Shown piece after piece: positions 1-7,210 of a stretch of DNA of 43,425 nucleotides. Numbering within the stretch: the stretch's first letter is position 1; the number at the start of each line of letters is the position of its first letter. The notes below the pieces were generated by a model that was given only the letters and a program-made list of their open reading frames with translations, did not search any database and was not told the DNA's origin. The DNA is taken from NCBI GenBank assembly GCA_017460915.1, contig JAFUAA010000008.1:1-43425 (forward strand). Reading direction: 5' to 3'. A program made the position numbers and the translations under genes. This DNA is from Bacteroidales bacterium (GTDB lineage Bacteria > Bacteroidota > Bacteroidia > Bacteroidales > F082).

Positions 1-38
1 CCTCAACTCTCTCGTCCTCCCCTCTCCGTTTGCGGGTG

Positions 39-46
39 CAAAAGTA
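39..46 (-). promoter_or_regulatory. -7 promoter element for a leftward gene beyond the left edge
   Basis: Read on the minus strand this is TACTTTTG, a match to the Bacteroidota -7 consensus TAnnTTTG. A TTG lies 19 bases upstream (66-68), where the -33 element is expected. No gene starts downstream inside the window, so the promoter probably serves a gene lying to the left. Bases 47-185 are AT-rich and otherwise featureless. Confidence 0.5.
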
Positions 47-185
47 CTACCTTTTTCCTTAACCGCAATGACTTTTTACAACTATTTTCGAAAAAATAAC
101 GCAAAACACTGTATGACAACAAGAAAAAATTTCATCACAAAACATAATTCGCGGAAAACATCACCTTAGTTATATAGGTAAAATG

Positions 186-548
186 TCACCAATGGGGCAA
201 AAAAGCATCTTCAATATGGTCAATGAGAGGCTCGCCTTCCTTGAAAATGATGGAAATAATGTCGAAACGCGTGTTGATGTCGAGATTATGCTCGAAAATA
301 TAGGCATTGGCAGCATAGACAAGACGGTTTTGTTTCTGTCGCGTCACGGCTTGGTCGGGCTCGCCGTAATCATCATTCTGACGAGTTTTGACCTCAACAA
401 TAACCAAATCAACGCCATCTTTGGCGATGAGGTCAATCTCTTTGTGACGATTACGCCAATTACGTTCAAGAATTTCGTAGCCTTTATTAATAAGGTATCG
501 GGCCGCCAGCTCCTCACCAAATTTCCCCAAATCGTTATGTCTCGCCAT
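186..548 (-). CDS. YraN/UPF0102 family nuclease-like protein
   Basis: A 120-residue protein of the YraN (UPF0102) family, which has a restriction-endonuclease-like fold. The active-site pattern is visible as E37-x-D39 followed by E52-x-K54 (VEVKTR), and the N-terminal G-x-x-GEELAARYL segment is typical. The length is normal for the family. The cellular role is not well established; a link to DNA processing or recombination is inferred from the fold. It is the last gene of the operon, starting 14 bases after the rimO stop, with the ATG at 548 as the only sensible start. The family call is firm and the function is open. Confidence 0.9.
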   Translation of the reverse strand: MARHNDLGKFGEELAARYLINKGYEILERNWRNRHKEIDLIAKDGVDLVIVEVKTRQNDDYGEPDQAVTRQKQNRLVYAANAYIFEHNLDINTRFDIISIIFKEGEPLIDHIEDAFLPHW

Positions 549-562
549 AGAAGAACTTATTC

Positions 563-1855
563 TTATTCCATGACTTCACCATAGCAGTCAAAATAATCCG
601 CTTGGATGATTTCAACCTGATAAAATTGCCCGATTTCCAGCTCCTTTTCAGCGGAAATCAAGATTTCTTCGTCCACCTCGGGGGAATCGTATTGGGTGCG
701 ACTGATATAATAATCGCCTTCCAAACGGTCAATCAAAACCTTTTCGGTTCTGCCGACTCTTTGTCCGTTGATTTCCAAAGAAATATCCTGCTGGATGGCC
801 ATCAACTTCTCCACACGTTCTTGTTTCACCTCATCGGGAACGTCATCGGGCATTTCGTAGGCTGGCGTTCCTTCCTCAGGCGAGAAAACGAACACACCTG
901 CACGCTCAAAACGCATGTCTTTGATGAACTGACAAAGCTCCTCGAAGTCGTCCTCTGTTTCACCAGGAAAACCAACGATGAAGGTCGTTCGGAAAGCGAT
1001 GTCAGGCACATGTTTGCGCACATTCTCCACAAAACCAATGGTTTGCTCCTTGTCAACACCACGACGCATCGCCTTCAGCAAATGCGTGCTGATGTGCTGC
1101 AATGGCAGATCGATGTAATGGCAGATTTTCGGATTTTCACACATCAAGTCGAGCAACTCGTCGGAGAAACCGAGCGGATAGCCGTAATGCAGGCGGATCC
1201 ACTCGAAGCCGTCGATGTCGGCCAAGGCTTTCACCAATTCTACAATATGGGACTGACCGTCGATATCAATACCGTAATAAGTCAGGTCCTGGGCAATGAG
1301 AATCAGCTCCTTGACGCCTTGCTTGGCTAAATTTTTGGCTTCTTCGAGCAAGACCGGCATCGGAACCGAGACGTGCTTGCCGCGAATGAGCGGGATGGCA
1401 CAGAAAGCGCAACGGCGGTTGCAGCCTTCGGAAATCTTCAGATAGGCATAATGCTTTGGGGTGGAAAGCACGCGATGGCTGCAATACTCAGGCTGAACCT
1501 CATCTTTCAGGATATCCGCGGCAATTAGGTTGACGCTCTCCACGCCATAGAAACCGTCCACCTCGTGGATTTCCTTCTGCAAGTCCTTGCGGAAACGCTG
1601 CGAGAGACACCCCGTCACATACAACTTGCTGATCTTTCCTTGCTTGCGCAACTCGGCATATTCCAAAATCGTGTCCACCGACTCCTCCTGCGCATCGCCG
1701 ATAAAACCACAAGTGTTGATGATGACCACATCCGATTTCCTGTCGGAATCGTGGTGGATGAGGTAACGATGCTGCAACAAAGCCGCCAGATGTTCCGAGT
1801 CGACCTTGTTTTTGGAGCAGCCAAGGGTGACGATATTTAATATAGGTCGGCGCAT
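563..1855 (-). CDS. rimO: Ribosomal protein S12 methylthiotransferase RimO
   Basis: Radical SAM enzyme of 430 residues that adds a methylthio group to an aspartate of ribosomal protein uS12. The N-terminal domain carries the auxiliary-cluster cysteines C13, C49 and C83, and the radical SAM motif CxxxCxxC is C145, C149, C152. A TRAM-like domain forms the last 60-70 residues. The ATG at 1855 shares one base with the ftsY stop (TGATG); a GTG one codon upstream also opens the frame but is less likely. Conserved start sequence (MRRPxxxIVTLGCSKN) and length fit RimO rather than MiaB. Translationally coupled to ftsY and followed closely by yraN. Confidence 0.96.
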   Translation of the reverse strand: MRRPILNIVTLGCSKNKVDSEHLAALLQHRYLIHHDSDRKSDVVIINTCGFIGDAQEESVDTILEYAELRKQGKISKLYVTGCLSQRFRKDLQKEIHEVDGFYGVESVNLIAADILKDEVQPEYCSHRVLSTPKHYAYLKISEGCNRRCAFCAIPLIRGKHVSVPMPVLLEEAKNLAKQGVKELILIAQDLTYYGIDIDGQSHIVELVKALADIDGFEWIRLHYGYPLGFSDELLDLMCENPKICHYIDLPLQHISTHLLKAMRRGVDKEQTIGFVENVRKHVPDIAFRTTFIVGFPGETEDDFEELCQFIKDMRFERAGVFVFSPEEGTPAYEMPDDVPDEVKQERVEKLMAIQQDISLEINGQRVGRTEKVLIDRLEGDYYISRTQYDSPEVDEEILISAEKELEIGQFYQVEIIQADYFDCYGEVME

Positions 1856-2811
1856 CACTCAAACAGCGAATCCACAAACGCCTTCCTGTCGAAAACCTGG
1901 AGATGGTCGATGCCTTCGCCGACGCCGATGTATTTGACCGGGATCTTGAACTGGTCGGAGATGCCGATGACCACACCACCTTTAGCCGTGCCGTCGAGCT
2001 TGGTCAATGCCAATGCATTGACCTCGGTAGCGGCAGTGAACTGCTTGGCCTGCTCGATGGCATTTTGACCCGTAGAGGCATCTAAGACGAGCAGAATCTC
2101 GTGCGGTGCATCGGGGATGACTTTCTGCATCACGGTCTTGATTTTCGTCAGCTCGCGCATCAGGTTCACTTTGTTATGCAAGCGGCCTGCAGTATCGATG
2201 ATGACGACATCAGCATCTTGCGCCACGGCAGATTTCACCGTGTCGAACGCCACCGAAGCGGGGTCGGCACCCTGACCTTGCTGCACGATGGGCACCCCCA
2301 CTCTCTCGGCCCAAATCTGTAGTTGGCTGACGGCAGCGGCACGGAACGTGTCGGAAGCACCCAACACGACCTTCTTGCCTGCCTTCTTGAAGTTATGGGC
2401 CAACTTGCCGATAGTGGTGGTCTTGCCTACTCCATTCACGCCAACGACCATAATCACATAAGGCTTCTTGTCGGAAGGGATGTCGAAAGTGGTGCCATCG
2501 CCCGACTCGTTCTCCTGGAGCAACGCCATGATTTCCTCTTTCAGGATTTGGTTCAACTCGTTGGTTCCCACATACTTGTCGTGAGCGACGCGCTTCTGGA
2601 TACGGTCGATAATCTTCAAGGTGGTTTCCACACCCACGTCGGAGGTGATCAGAATTTCCTCCAGGTTGTCGAGCACTTCGTCGTCGACGGTCGACTTGCC
2701 GACGATGGCTTTGGTGATTTTCGAGAAGACGCTGGTCTTGGTCTTTTCAAGCCCTTTGTCGAGGTCTTCCTTTTGTTCTTTTTTCTTGGTCAGGAATGAG
2801 AATAGGCCCAT
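1855..2811 (-). CDS. ftsY: Signal recognition particle receptor FtsY
   Basis: SRP-type GTPase of 318 residues that receives the SRP-ribosome complex at the inner membrane for co-translational targeting. After a short charged N-terminus (1-40), the helical N domain spans about 41-115 and the G domain follows. Visible motifs are the P-loop GVNGVGKT (124-131), DTFRAAA (154-160), DTAGR (206-210) and a TKLDG motif near the C-terminus. The acidic A domain is very short, as is usual in Bacteroidota. A terminator-like hairpin separates it from the ribosomal gene pair upstream, so its expression may be partly independent of them. Confidence 0.97.
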   Translation of the reverse strand: MGLFSFLTKKKEQKEDLDKGLEKTKTSVFSKITKAIVGKSTVDDEVLDNLEEILITSDVGVETTLKIIDRIQKRVAHDKYVGTNELNQILKEEIMALLQENESGDGTTFDIPSDKKPYVIMVVGVNGVGKTTTIGKLAHNFKKAGKKVVLGASDTFRAAAVSQLQIWAERVGVPIVQQGQGADPASVAFDTVKSAVAQDADVVIIDTAGRLHNKVNLMRELTKIKTVMQKVIPDAPHEILLVLDASTGQNAIEQAKQFTAATEVNALALTKLDGTAKGGVVIGISDQFKIPVKYIGVGEGIDHLQVFDRKAFVDSLFE

Positions 2812-2833
2812 GATTTTCTTTTTTTACAAACAC

Positions 2834-2868
2834 AAAAAGGCTCTCCCATAATGGTTATGGAAAAGCCT
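2834..2868 (-). terminator. Intrinsic terminator between DUF4295 gene and ftsY
   Basis: On the minus strand an AGGCT...AGCCT stem with an inner CCATA/TATGG stem is followed by a run of five T. It lies after the DUF4295 gene and before ftsY, so it could reduce transcription of ftsY, rimO and yraN relative to the ribosomal genes. Confidence 0.7.
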
Positions 2869-2890
2869 GTCTTTCAAACGATAACTTCAA

Positions 2891-3043
2891 TTATCTCTTA
2901 GCAAGGAACTCCTGCACTTTGTCGGCAGGAACGACGGTCTCCTCAAAATAGTAGGCACCCGTCTTCTCAGAACGCTTCATTCTGATGACCTTGCTATAGG
3001 TCTTGTCCAAACTACGAAGTGTAGCAACTGCTTTCTTTGCCAT
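2891..3043 (-). CDS. DUF4295 family small basic protein
   Basis: A 50-residue basic protein beginning MAKKAVATLRS and ending EFLAKR. It matches the DUF4295 family, which is restricted to Bacteroidota and characteristically encoded between rpmG (L33) and ftsY, as here. Its location and composition suggest a ribosome-associated role, but none has been shown to my knowledge. The ATG at 3043 lies 9 bases after the rpmG stop. Too short for many gene callers, but start, length and context agree. Confidence 0.9.
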   Translation of the reverse strand: MAKKAVATLRSLDKTYSKVIRMKRSEKTGAYYFEETVVPADKVQEFLAKR

Positions 3044-3052
3044 AACTCTTAC

Positions 3053-3241
3053 TTATTTAATCTCCTTGTGGAGGGTCATTTTCTTCAAAATCGGGTTATA
3101 CTTCATCAACTCCAGGCGATCGGGAGTGTTTTTCTTGTTCTTCATGGTGTAATACCTTGAAGTGCCAGGCATTCCGCTTGCCTTATGTTCGGTGCATTCG
3201 AGAATGACCTTCACACGTGCGTCTTTCTGTTTCTTTGACAT
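3053..3241 (-). CDS. rpmG: 50S ribosomal protein L33
   Basis: A 62-residue bL33. The segments [12 protein letters not shown] and the C-terminal [25 protein letters not shown] region (positions about 38-62) are diagnostic. It has a single cysteine, so it is the zinc-free form of L33. In many Bacteroidota rpmB (L28) precedes it, but here a promoter stands directly upstream and no rpmB is present. It heads the operon with the DUF4295 gene. Confidence 0.96.
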   Translation of the reverse strand: MSKKQKDARVKVILECTEHKASGMPGTSRYYTMKNKKNTPDRLELMKYNPILKKMTLHKEIK

Positions 3242-3268
3242 TGCTTATACTCCTTTCAAATTTGGCTG

Positions 3269-3276
3269 CAAAAGTA
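3269..3276 (-). promoter_or_regulatory. Promoter (-7 element) of rpmG operon
   Basis: Minus-strand TACTTTTG matches TAnnTTTG exactly, with a TTG at 3296-3298 placed 19 bases upstream as a -33 element. The leader to the rpmG start is about 20 bases. Confidence 0.75.
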
Positions 3277-3314
3277 CAACTTTTTCAAATACCTGCAACC
3301 GATTTTTCAAAATT

Positions 3315-5015
3315 TTATTCTCCTTGGATAATCTTGTTGACAATTTGCAGAATTTCAGCCTCTTGTGTCAAAGCGGCGTCTTCGATTTCTGCGGCTTCCT
3401 TCAAAATCTCGGCCTTGAAAGTCTCGTCTTTCAACGAAGCAGCGTTGATTTTGACGTTCAAATGGGCACCCATCACGGCCGAACGAACGCACAAAGCACC
3501 CACGCCAGCATCGGAAACGGAGTTGGGATTACCCGTCTCAGCCATGGCGCGAACGACTTCGAAAGCCTTGAAGGCAACCTTCATCGTGCGGAACGGCACC
3601 TGGGTGGCATACTTGGTGGCCTCTTGGATGGCAGAGCTACGGGTAGCCTTCTCTTCGTCGGTCTTCTTTGGCAAGCCAAAAGCATCCATAATCTTATTGA
3701 AGGCGTTGGTGTCTTCATCGACGAGTTCAAGCAGCTCGTCCTTAATGGCTTGACCCTTGACGGCCCAGTCGCTGAACTCTTCCCAACGCTCATCCCAATC
3801 TGGCTTGTGCGACGACAGGTTGGCGACCATCGTAGCCAACGAAGCGCCGAGGGCACCCATGTAGGCCGAGATGGAACCACCGCCTGGAGCCGGACTCTCG
3901 CTGGCAGTCTCGTTGGCGAAGCCCGTGCAGGTCATGTCGACGAGTTTCTTCTGCGAATGGTCCTCGATAAGGTATTCGATGACCTTTTCCTTCGGGTCGA
4001 AAGGCTTGAGGTCATCGAGGCCCATCGACTTGACGGCAATCTTCATGATTTCCTCCTCGCTCACGCCGAGGCTGCGCTGCTGTTTGGCCAAATAATAACG
4101 GCCGGCGTCCATCAACACCTTCTTGGGAATGAGGCCGACAATTTCGCAGCCCGTGACGCGCACGCCACGCGCAGCAGCCTTGGCGCAGACCTCCTCGAAG
4201 CAGACATGCACCGGCGACACGCTGATATTGGTGATGTTCATCGACACTTGGGCGATGCCGTAGTCCTCTATGAACCAGCCGATGGCCTTGGTGGCCTTCA
4301 GCGTTCCGGGAATCATAATCGGTTTGCCGTTCTCGTCCTTCATCGGCTTGCCAGTCACCTTGCCGCCTTCGCGCATCGGGCGACCTTTTTCGCGCACATC
4401 GAAAGCGATAGCGTTGGCGCGACGCGTCGATGTGGTGTTGAGGTTATAGTTGATGGCCACGAGGAAGTCGCGGGCGCCGACTTGCGTTGCACCCGAGTGG
4501 GCCACATGTTCGTTCCACTCGTTGGGGCCGAAGTCGGGCTTCCATTGCTCCGTGCCGAGGCGCGAGGCCAAGGACTCGTATTCTCCCGTACGGCAATAGG
4601 CCAAATTGCGGCGCTCCTTGATGAAGGCAGCCTCTTCGTAGCAGTAGATCGGGATGTTGAGTTCGTCGCCAAGGCGCTTGCCCAGCTTGTGGGCATAGTC
4701 GACCACCTCTTCCATCGTGATGTTGCTCACGGGAATGAGGGGGCACACATCCGTGGCACCTTGGCGCGGGTGGGCGCCGTGGTGCTGGCTCATGTCAATA
4801 AGTTCGGCGGCTTTCTTCACCACGCGGTAGGCGGCTTCGCACACCGGCTCTGGCTCACCCACGAAGGTGATAACGGTGCGGTTGGTAGTCATGCCAGGAT
4901 CCACGTCAAGGAGTTTGACGCCTTCCACTTTCTCGATTTCAGCGGTCACTTGATCGATGATATTCTTGTCGCGGCCTTCGCTGATATTCGGCACGCATTC
5001 GATTAACTGTTTCAT
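3315..5015 (-). CDS. ftcD: Bifunctional glutamate formimidoyltransferase / formimidoyl-THF cyclodeaminase
   Basis: A 566-residue fusion enzyme of histidine degradation. The N-terminal transferase (about 1-325) moves the formimino group from formiminoglutamate to tetrahydrofolate; the C-terminal cyclodeaminase (about 345-566) releases ammonia to give methenyl-THF. The N-terminus ECVPNISEGRD and the HHGAHPR motif (78-84, with H82 aligning with the catalytic histidine of the mammalian enzyme) identify the first domain; GGGSISAYMGALGASLATMV identifies the second. Length equals that of fused FTCD enzymes. hutI lies about 5 kb upstream on the same strand, but hutH and hutU are not in the window. 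Preceded by a structured leader. Confidence 0.96.
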   Translation of the reverse strand: MKQLIECVPNISEGRDKNIIDQVTAEIEKVEGVKLLDVDPGMTTNRTVITFVGEPEPVCEAAYRVVKKAAELIDMSQHHGAHPRQGATDVCPLIPVSNITMEEVVDYAHKLGKRLGDELNIPIYCYEEAAFIKERRNLAYCRTGEYESLASRLGTEQWKPDFGPNEWNEHVAHSGATQVGARDFLVAINYNLNTTSTRRANAIAFDVREKGRPMREGGKVTGKPMKDENGKPIMIPGTLKATKAIGWFIEDYGIAQVSMNITNISVSPVHVCFEEVCAKAAARGVRVTGCEIVGLIPKKVLMDAGRYYLAKQQRSLGVSEEEIMKIAVKSMGLDDLKPFDPKEKVIEYLIEDHSQKKLVDMTCTGFANETASESPAPGGGSISAYMGALGASLATMVANLSSHKPDWDERWEEFSDWAVKGQAIKDELLELVDEDTNAFNKIMDAFGLPKKTDEEKATRSSAIQEATKYATQVPFRTMKVAFKAFEVVRAMAETGNPNSVSDAGVGALCVRSAVMGAHLNVKINAASLKDETFKAEILKEAAEIEDAALTQEAEILQIVNKIIQGE

Positions 5016-5061
5016 TATTTTAGATTTAAATATTTAATATTCAAGATTTTATATTGGCCGC

Positions 5062-5138
5062 TAGCCTATGATTATGGCTTATGGCAGCTTCATGATAAAG
5101 GAAAGGCTCTCCTTTTCTGTTGAAGCAGCCATAGGCTA
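5062..5138 (-). ncRNA. Structured 5' leader of ftcD
   Basis: Between the promoter at 5157 and the ftcD start lies an imperfect long hairpin. Its outer arms are TAGCCTAT (5062-5069) and ATAGGCTA (5131-5138), a perfect match. The next arms are 5083-5092 and 5121-5130 (9 of 10 paired), and a small inner hairpin spans about 5099-5117. No known riboswitch class is recognised. It may be a regulatory leader, but it could also be a palindromic repeat. Confidence 0.45.
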
Positions 5139-5156
5139 TAGTTTTACAAGCGGCTG

Positions 5157-5164
5157 CAAAGGTA
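5157..5164 (-). promoter_or_regulatory. Promoter (-7 element) of ftcD
   Basis: Minus-strand TACCTTTG matches the -7 consensus. It implies an mRNA leader of about 135 bases containing the hairpin described above. Confidence 0.65.
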
Positions 5165-5189
5165 GGGCTTTTTTCGGCACGAAAAGAAA

Positions 5190-6038
5190 TCAATCCAACT
5201 TAAAATTGACGGGAACAAAATAATGCACCTTGACAGCCTTGCCTCTTTGCTTTCCAGGCTTCCATTTCGGCATAGATTCCACCACACGCATGGCTTCTTC
5301 GTCACAACCATATCCGATACCTCTCAACACTTTAACATCCGAAAGGCTGCCATCAGGCTCGACGACGAAACCAACGAACACCCTTCCATAAGCACCCGCC
5401 TTTTTGGCTTCCTCGGGATAATTTACATGATCCGCAATAAACTGCACCAAGGCTTCTTCTCCTCCCGGAAATTCGGGCATCTCTTCGACAATCATGAAAA
5501 TATCTGTCTCAGAATCTCCAATCTCACCCGTTTCAGGAACCATGAGTCCCTCGGTCACCCCTTCTTCAGTCGCCCATTCCTCTTCCTCAATGTCACCAAC
5601 AACTCCCAACGGTTCGTCTTTTTTGCACGAAGATTTCTTTTCTTCCTTCATTGTGGTATCTGGCACAGATGCCAGCACATCGCCTTCGAGCAGATAGGCA
5701 TCGTCGGGGATAGTATCTTTCTGATTGGACATCTCAGTCGTATCAGGAATGTTGGGCTCACTTTCAGGGGACTGCTGAGCAGGAGTGCCATTGTTACACG
5801 AAGTAGCCGCAAACAAGGTTCCGAGCGACATTCCAGCAAAGACCGCCGCCTTGCCCATGCGCTGGCGTTTTTCGAGTTCGCGCTCCAAATAACGCACTTC
5901 GGCCTCGCATTTCGGGCAGGTGCCAAGGCAATCGCTGTGGTAGGTGCATTCCAAAACGACCAATTCAATGTCGTTTTCCGCAGCAATCTGCTTACGGATT
6001 TCCTTCAGGATCTTGCAGGTTTGTTTGCCTTTTGCCAT
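5190..6038 (-). CDS. Cys-rich N-terminal membrane protein with TonB C-terminal domain
   Basis: 282 residues in three parts. Residues 1-60 are a predicted cytosolic domain with a cysteine cluster ECTYHSDCLGTCPKCEAE (C-x5-C-x3-C-x2-C), likely a metal site. Residues about 62-80 are a hydrophobic segment ending in AATSC, which resembles a lipobox. An acidic, low-complexity linker follows, and the last 85 residues are a TonB C-terminal domain (FPGGEEALVQFIADHVNYP, YPEEAKKAGAYGRVFVGFVVEPDGSL, KWKPGKQRGKAVKV). TonB domains transmit energy or contact outer-membrane partners, but the N-terminal Cys domain is not usual for TonB. It is the downstream member of a tandem duplication. The partner receptor is unknown. 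Confidence 0.8.
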   Translation of the reverse strand: MAKGKQTCKILKEIRKQIAAENDIELVVLECTYHSDCLGTCPKCEAEVRYLERELEKRQRMGKAAVFAGMSLGTLFAATSCNNGTPAQQSPESEPNIPDTTEMSNQKDTIPDDAYLLEGDVLASVPDTTMKEEKKSSCKKDEPLGVVGDIEEEEWATEEGVTEGLMVPETGEIGDSETDIFMIVEEMPEFPGGEEALVQFIADHVNYPEEAKKAGAYGRVFVGFVVEPDGSLSDVKVLRGIGYGCDEEAMRVVESMPKWKPGKQRGKAVKVHYFVPVNFKLD

Positions 6039-6066
6039 AGCTGTTTGTTTTTTTGGATTAACACTG

Positions 6067-6075
6067 CAAAAAATA
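6067..6075 (-). promoter_or_regulatory. Probable promoter of the TonB-domain gene
   Basis: Minus-strand TATTTTTTG is one base longer than the TAnnTTTG consensus. The surrounding sequence (a run of T, then TTAA, then TGCAAAA on the plus strand) parallels the promoter of the upstream paralogue, so the promoter appears to have been duplicated with the gene. Confidence 0.45.
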
Positions 6076-6125
6076 GGAATTATTTTGGCAAAACAAAGTT
6101 TGAAGCGATTTTTTTTGCTAGGCGG

Positions 6126-6536
6126 TTATGTCTCAATCTCAGGAACGGTCTCCGTGGAATCTGGCTCTGGCGCCATCACCTCTCCTTCGAGCAAGAACGC
6201 ATCATCGGGGATGAAGTCGTCGGGGGTGGGCATCTCAGTAGAATCGGGGATGTTGGGCACATCGCCTTCGAGTGGCTGGGGAATGATGCGGTCGCATGAA
6301 GTGGCGGTGAGCATCGTGCCCACAGCCATTCCGGCAATGACGGCAACCTTCCCCATGCGCTGGCGTTTTTCGAGTTCGCGCTCCAAATAGCGCACCTCGG
6401 CCTCACATTTCGGGCAGGTGCCGAGGCAATCGCCGTGGTAAGTGCATTCCGAAACGACCAAGTCGATGTCGTTCTCCGCCGCAATCTGTTTGCGGATTTC
6501 CTTCAGGATCTTGCAGGTTTGTTTGCCTTTTGTCAT
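6126..6536 (-). CDS. Cys-rich N-terminal membrane protein, short paralogue without TonB domain
   Basis: 136 residues, closely similar to the first 130 residues of the protein encoded at 5190-6038. It shares KGKQTCKILKEIRKQIAAEN, the CTYHGDCLGTCPKC cluster, the hydrophobic segment ending TATSC, and the acidic linker with IPDDAFLLEGE. It stops where the TonB domain would begin after a further short acidic tail. The ATG at 6536 corresponds to the paralogue's start; another ATG lies two codons upstream (6542). The DNA is also closely similar, so the duplication looks recent. Whether this is a truncated copy or a separate adaptor is not decidable from sequence. Confidence 0.75.
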   Translation of the reverse strand: MTKGKQTCKILKEIRKQIAAENDIDLVVSECTYHGDCLGTCPKCEAEVRYLERELEKRQRMGKVAVIAGMAVGTMLTATSCDRIIPQPLEGDVPNIPDSTEMPTPDDFIPDDAFLLEGEVMAPEPDSTETVPEIET

Positions 6537-6564
6537 GGCCATCTTTTTTTTTGCATTAACGCTG

Positions 6565-6572
6565 CAAAAATA
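6565..6572 (-). promoter_or_regulatory. Promoter (-7 element) of the short Cys-rich paralogue
   Basis: Minus-strand TATTTTTG is an exact consensus match, giving a leader of about 20 bases. It lies between the stop of the radical SAM gene and this gene, so the two may be transcribed separately. Confidence 0.65.
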
Positions 6573-6586
6573 GAAAAATTTTGAAT

Positions 6587-7210
6587 TCACCTTATTATAT
6601 AATTGAATTCGTCAAAATTCACCACGCCTATTGTTTTCAGTTGTTCCATGCTTCGCGAGACATCCTCATCGACATTAAAATCGGGGATGTGGGGCACGCG
6701 CACGGTGATGCGGTTGGGGTCGCCGTGTTGCAAAAGCCATTGCAGGTTACTAAGAGCCACTGCATTGTCCTTTCCCGTATAGACCTTGTAAATCTCTGGG
6801 TTCATGTCCTTGATGTCAACGATGTAGCCATCAAGCACGGCATCGAGAGCCTCCACATTCTCGAATGGCACATTGAGGCTTGTTTCGGCAAGCAACTGCC
6901 ATTGGTTGCCGCACAACTCTCGGAACGACTTGATAAAACTCACTTGCAGCAAAGGCTCGCCGCCGCCAAAAGTGATGCCGCCGTGCGTGGCAAGGAAATA
7001 CAGCTGGTCGATTTTCACTTCCTCGAAAAGCATTTCTGGTGTGTAGGCGCGGCCTTTCTCTGTTTCCCACGAGGCTTTGTTGAGGCAATACTTGCAGCGC
7101 AACGGGCACCCGTTGAACGCCACCAATGTGGTGACGCCCTCGCCGTCCGTTGTCAAGCGGTGGCGGCTGATGCCGAAAATTCTTGCCGCAACCTTCGCTT
7201 CCTTATTCAT
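6587..7210 (-). CDS. Radical SAM protein of the glycyl-radical-activase type
   Basis: 207 residues. The motif CPLRCKYC gives the CxxxCxxC cluster for a 4Fe-4S centre and SAM, followed by GGGEPLLQ, a typical SAM-binding glycine motif. Overall it resembles small activating enzymes of the PflA/NrdG group, but no glycyl radical enzyme is encoded nearby. The ATG at 7210 overlaps the stop of the DUF5723 gene by 8 bases; a GTG at 7216 is an alternative start. The overlap indicates co-transcription with the DUF5723 and lipoprotein genes. Substrate unknown. The neighbouring Cys-rich proteins are a possible but unproven partner. Confidence 0.85.
   Translation of the reverse strand: MNKEAKVAARIFGISRHRLTTDGEGVTTLVAFNGCPLRCKYCLNKASWETEKGRAYTPEMLFEEVKIDQLYFLATHGGITFGGGEPLLQVSFIKSFRELCGNQWQLLAETSLNVPFENVEALDAVLDGYIVDIKDMNPEIYKVYTGKDNAVALSNLQWLLQHGDPNRITVRVPHIPDFNVDEDVSRSMEQLKTIGVVNFDEFNYIIR

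Noticed and set aside
3162-5006. A 614-codon open frame on the plus strand opposite ftcD
   Set aside because: It lies antisense to a well-supported enzyme, has a composition typical of the reverse complement of a biased gene (His, Arg and Asp rich) and no recognisable domain.
6587-7210. Anaerobic ribonucleotide reductase activase NrdG
   Set aside because: The protein is of similar type, but there is no nrdD nearby and the neighbours point elsewhere, so a specific name was not given.
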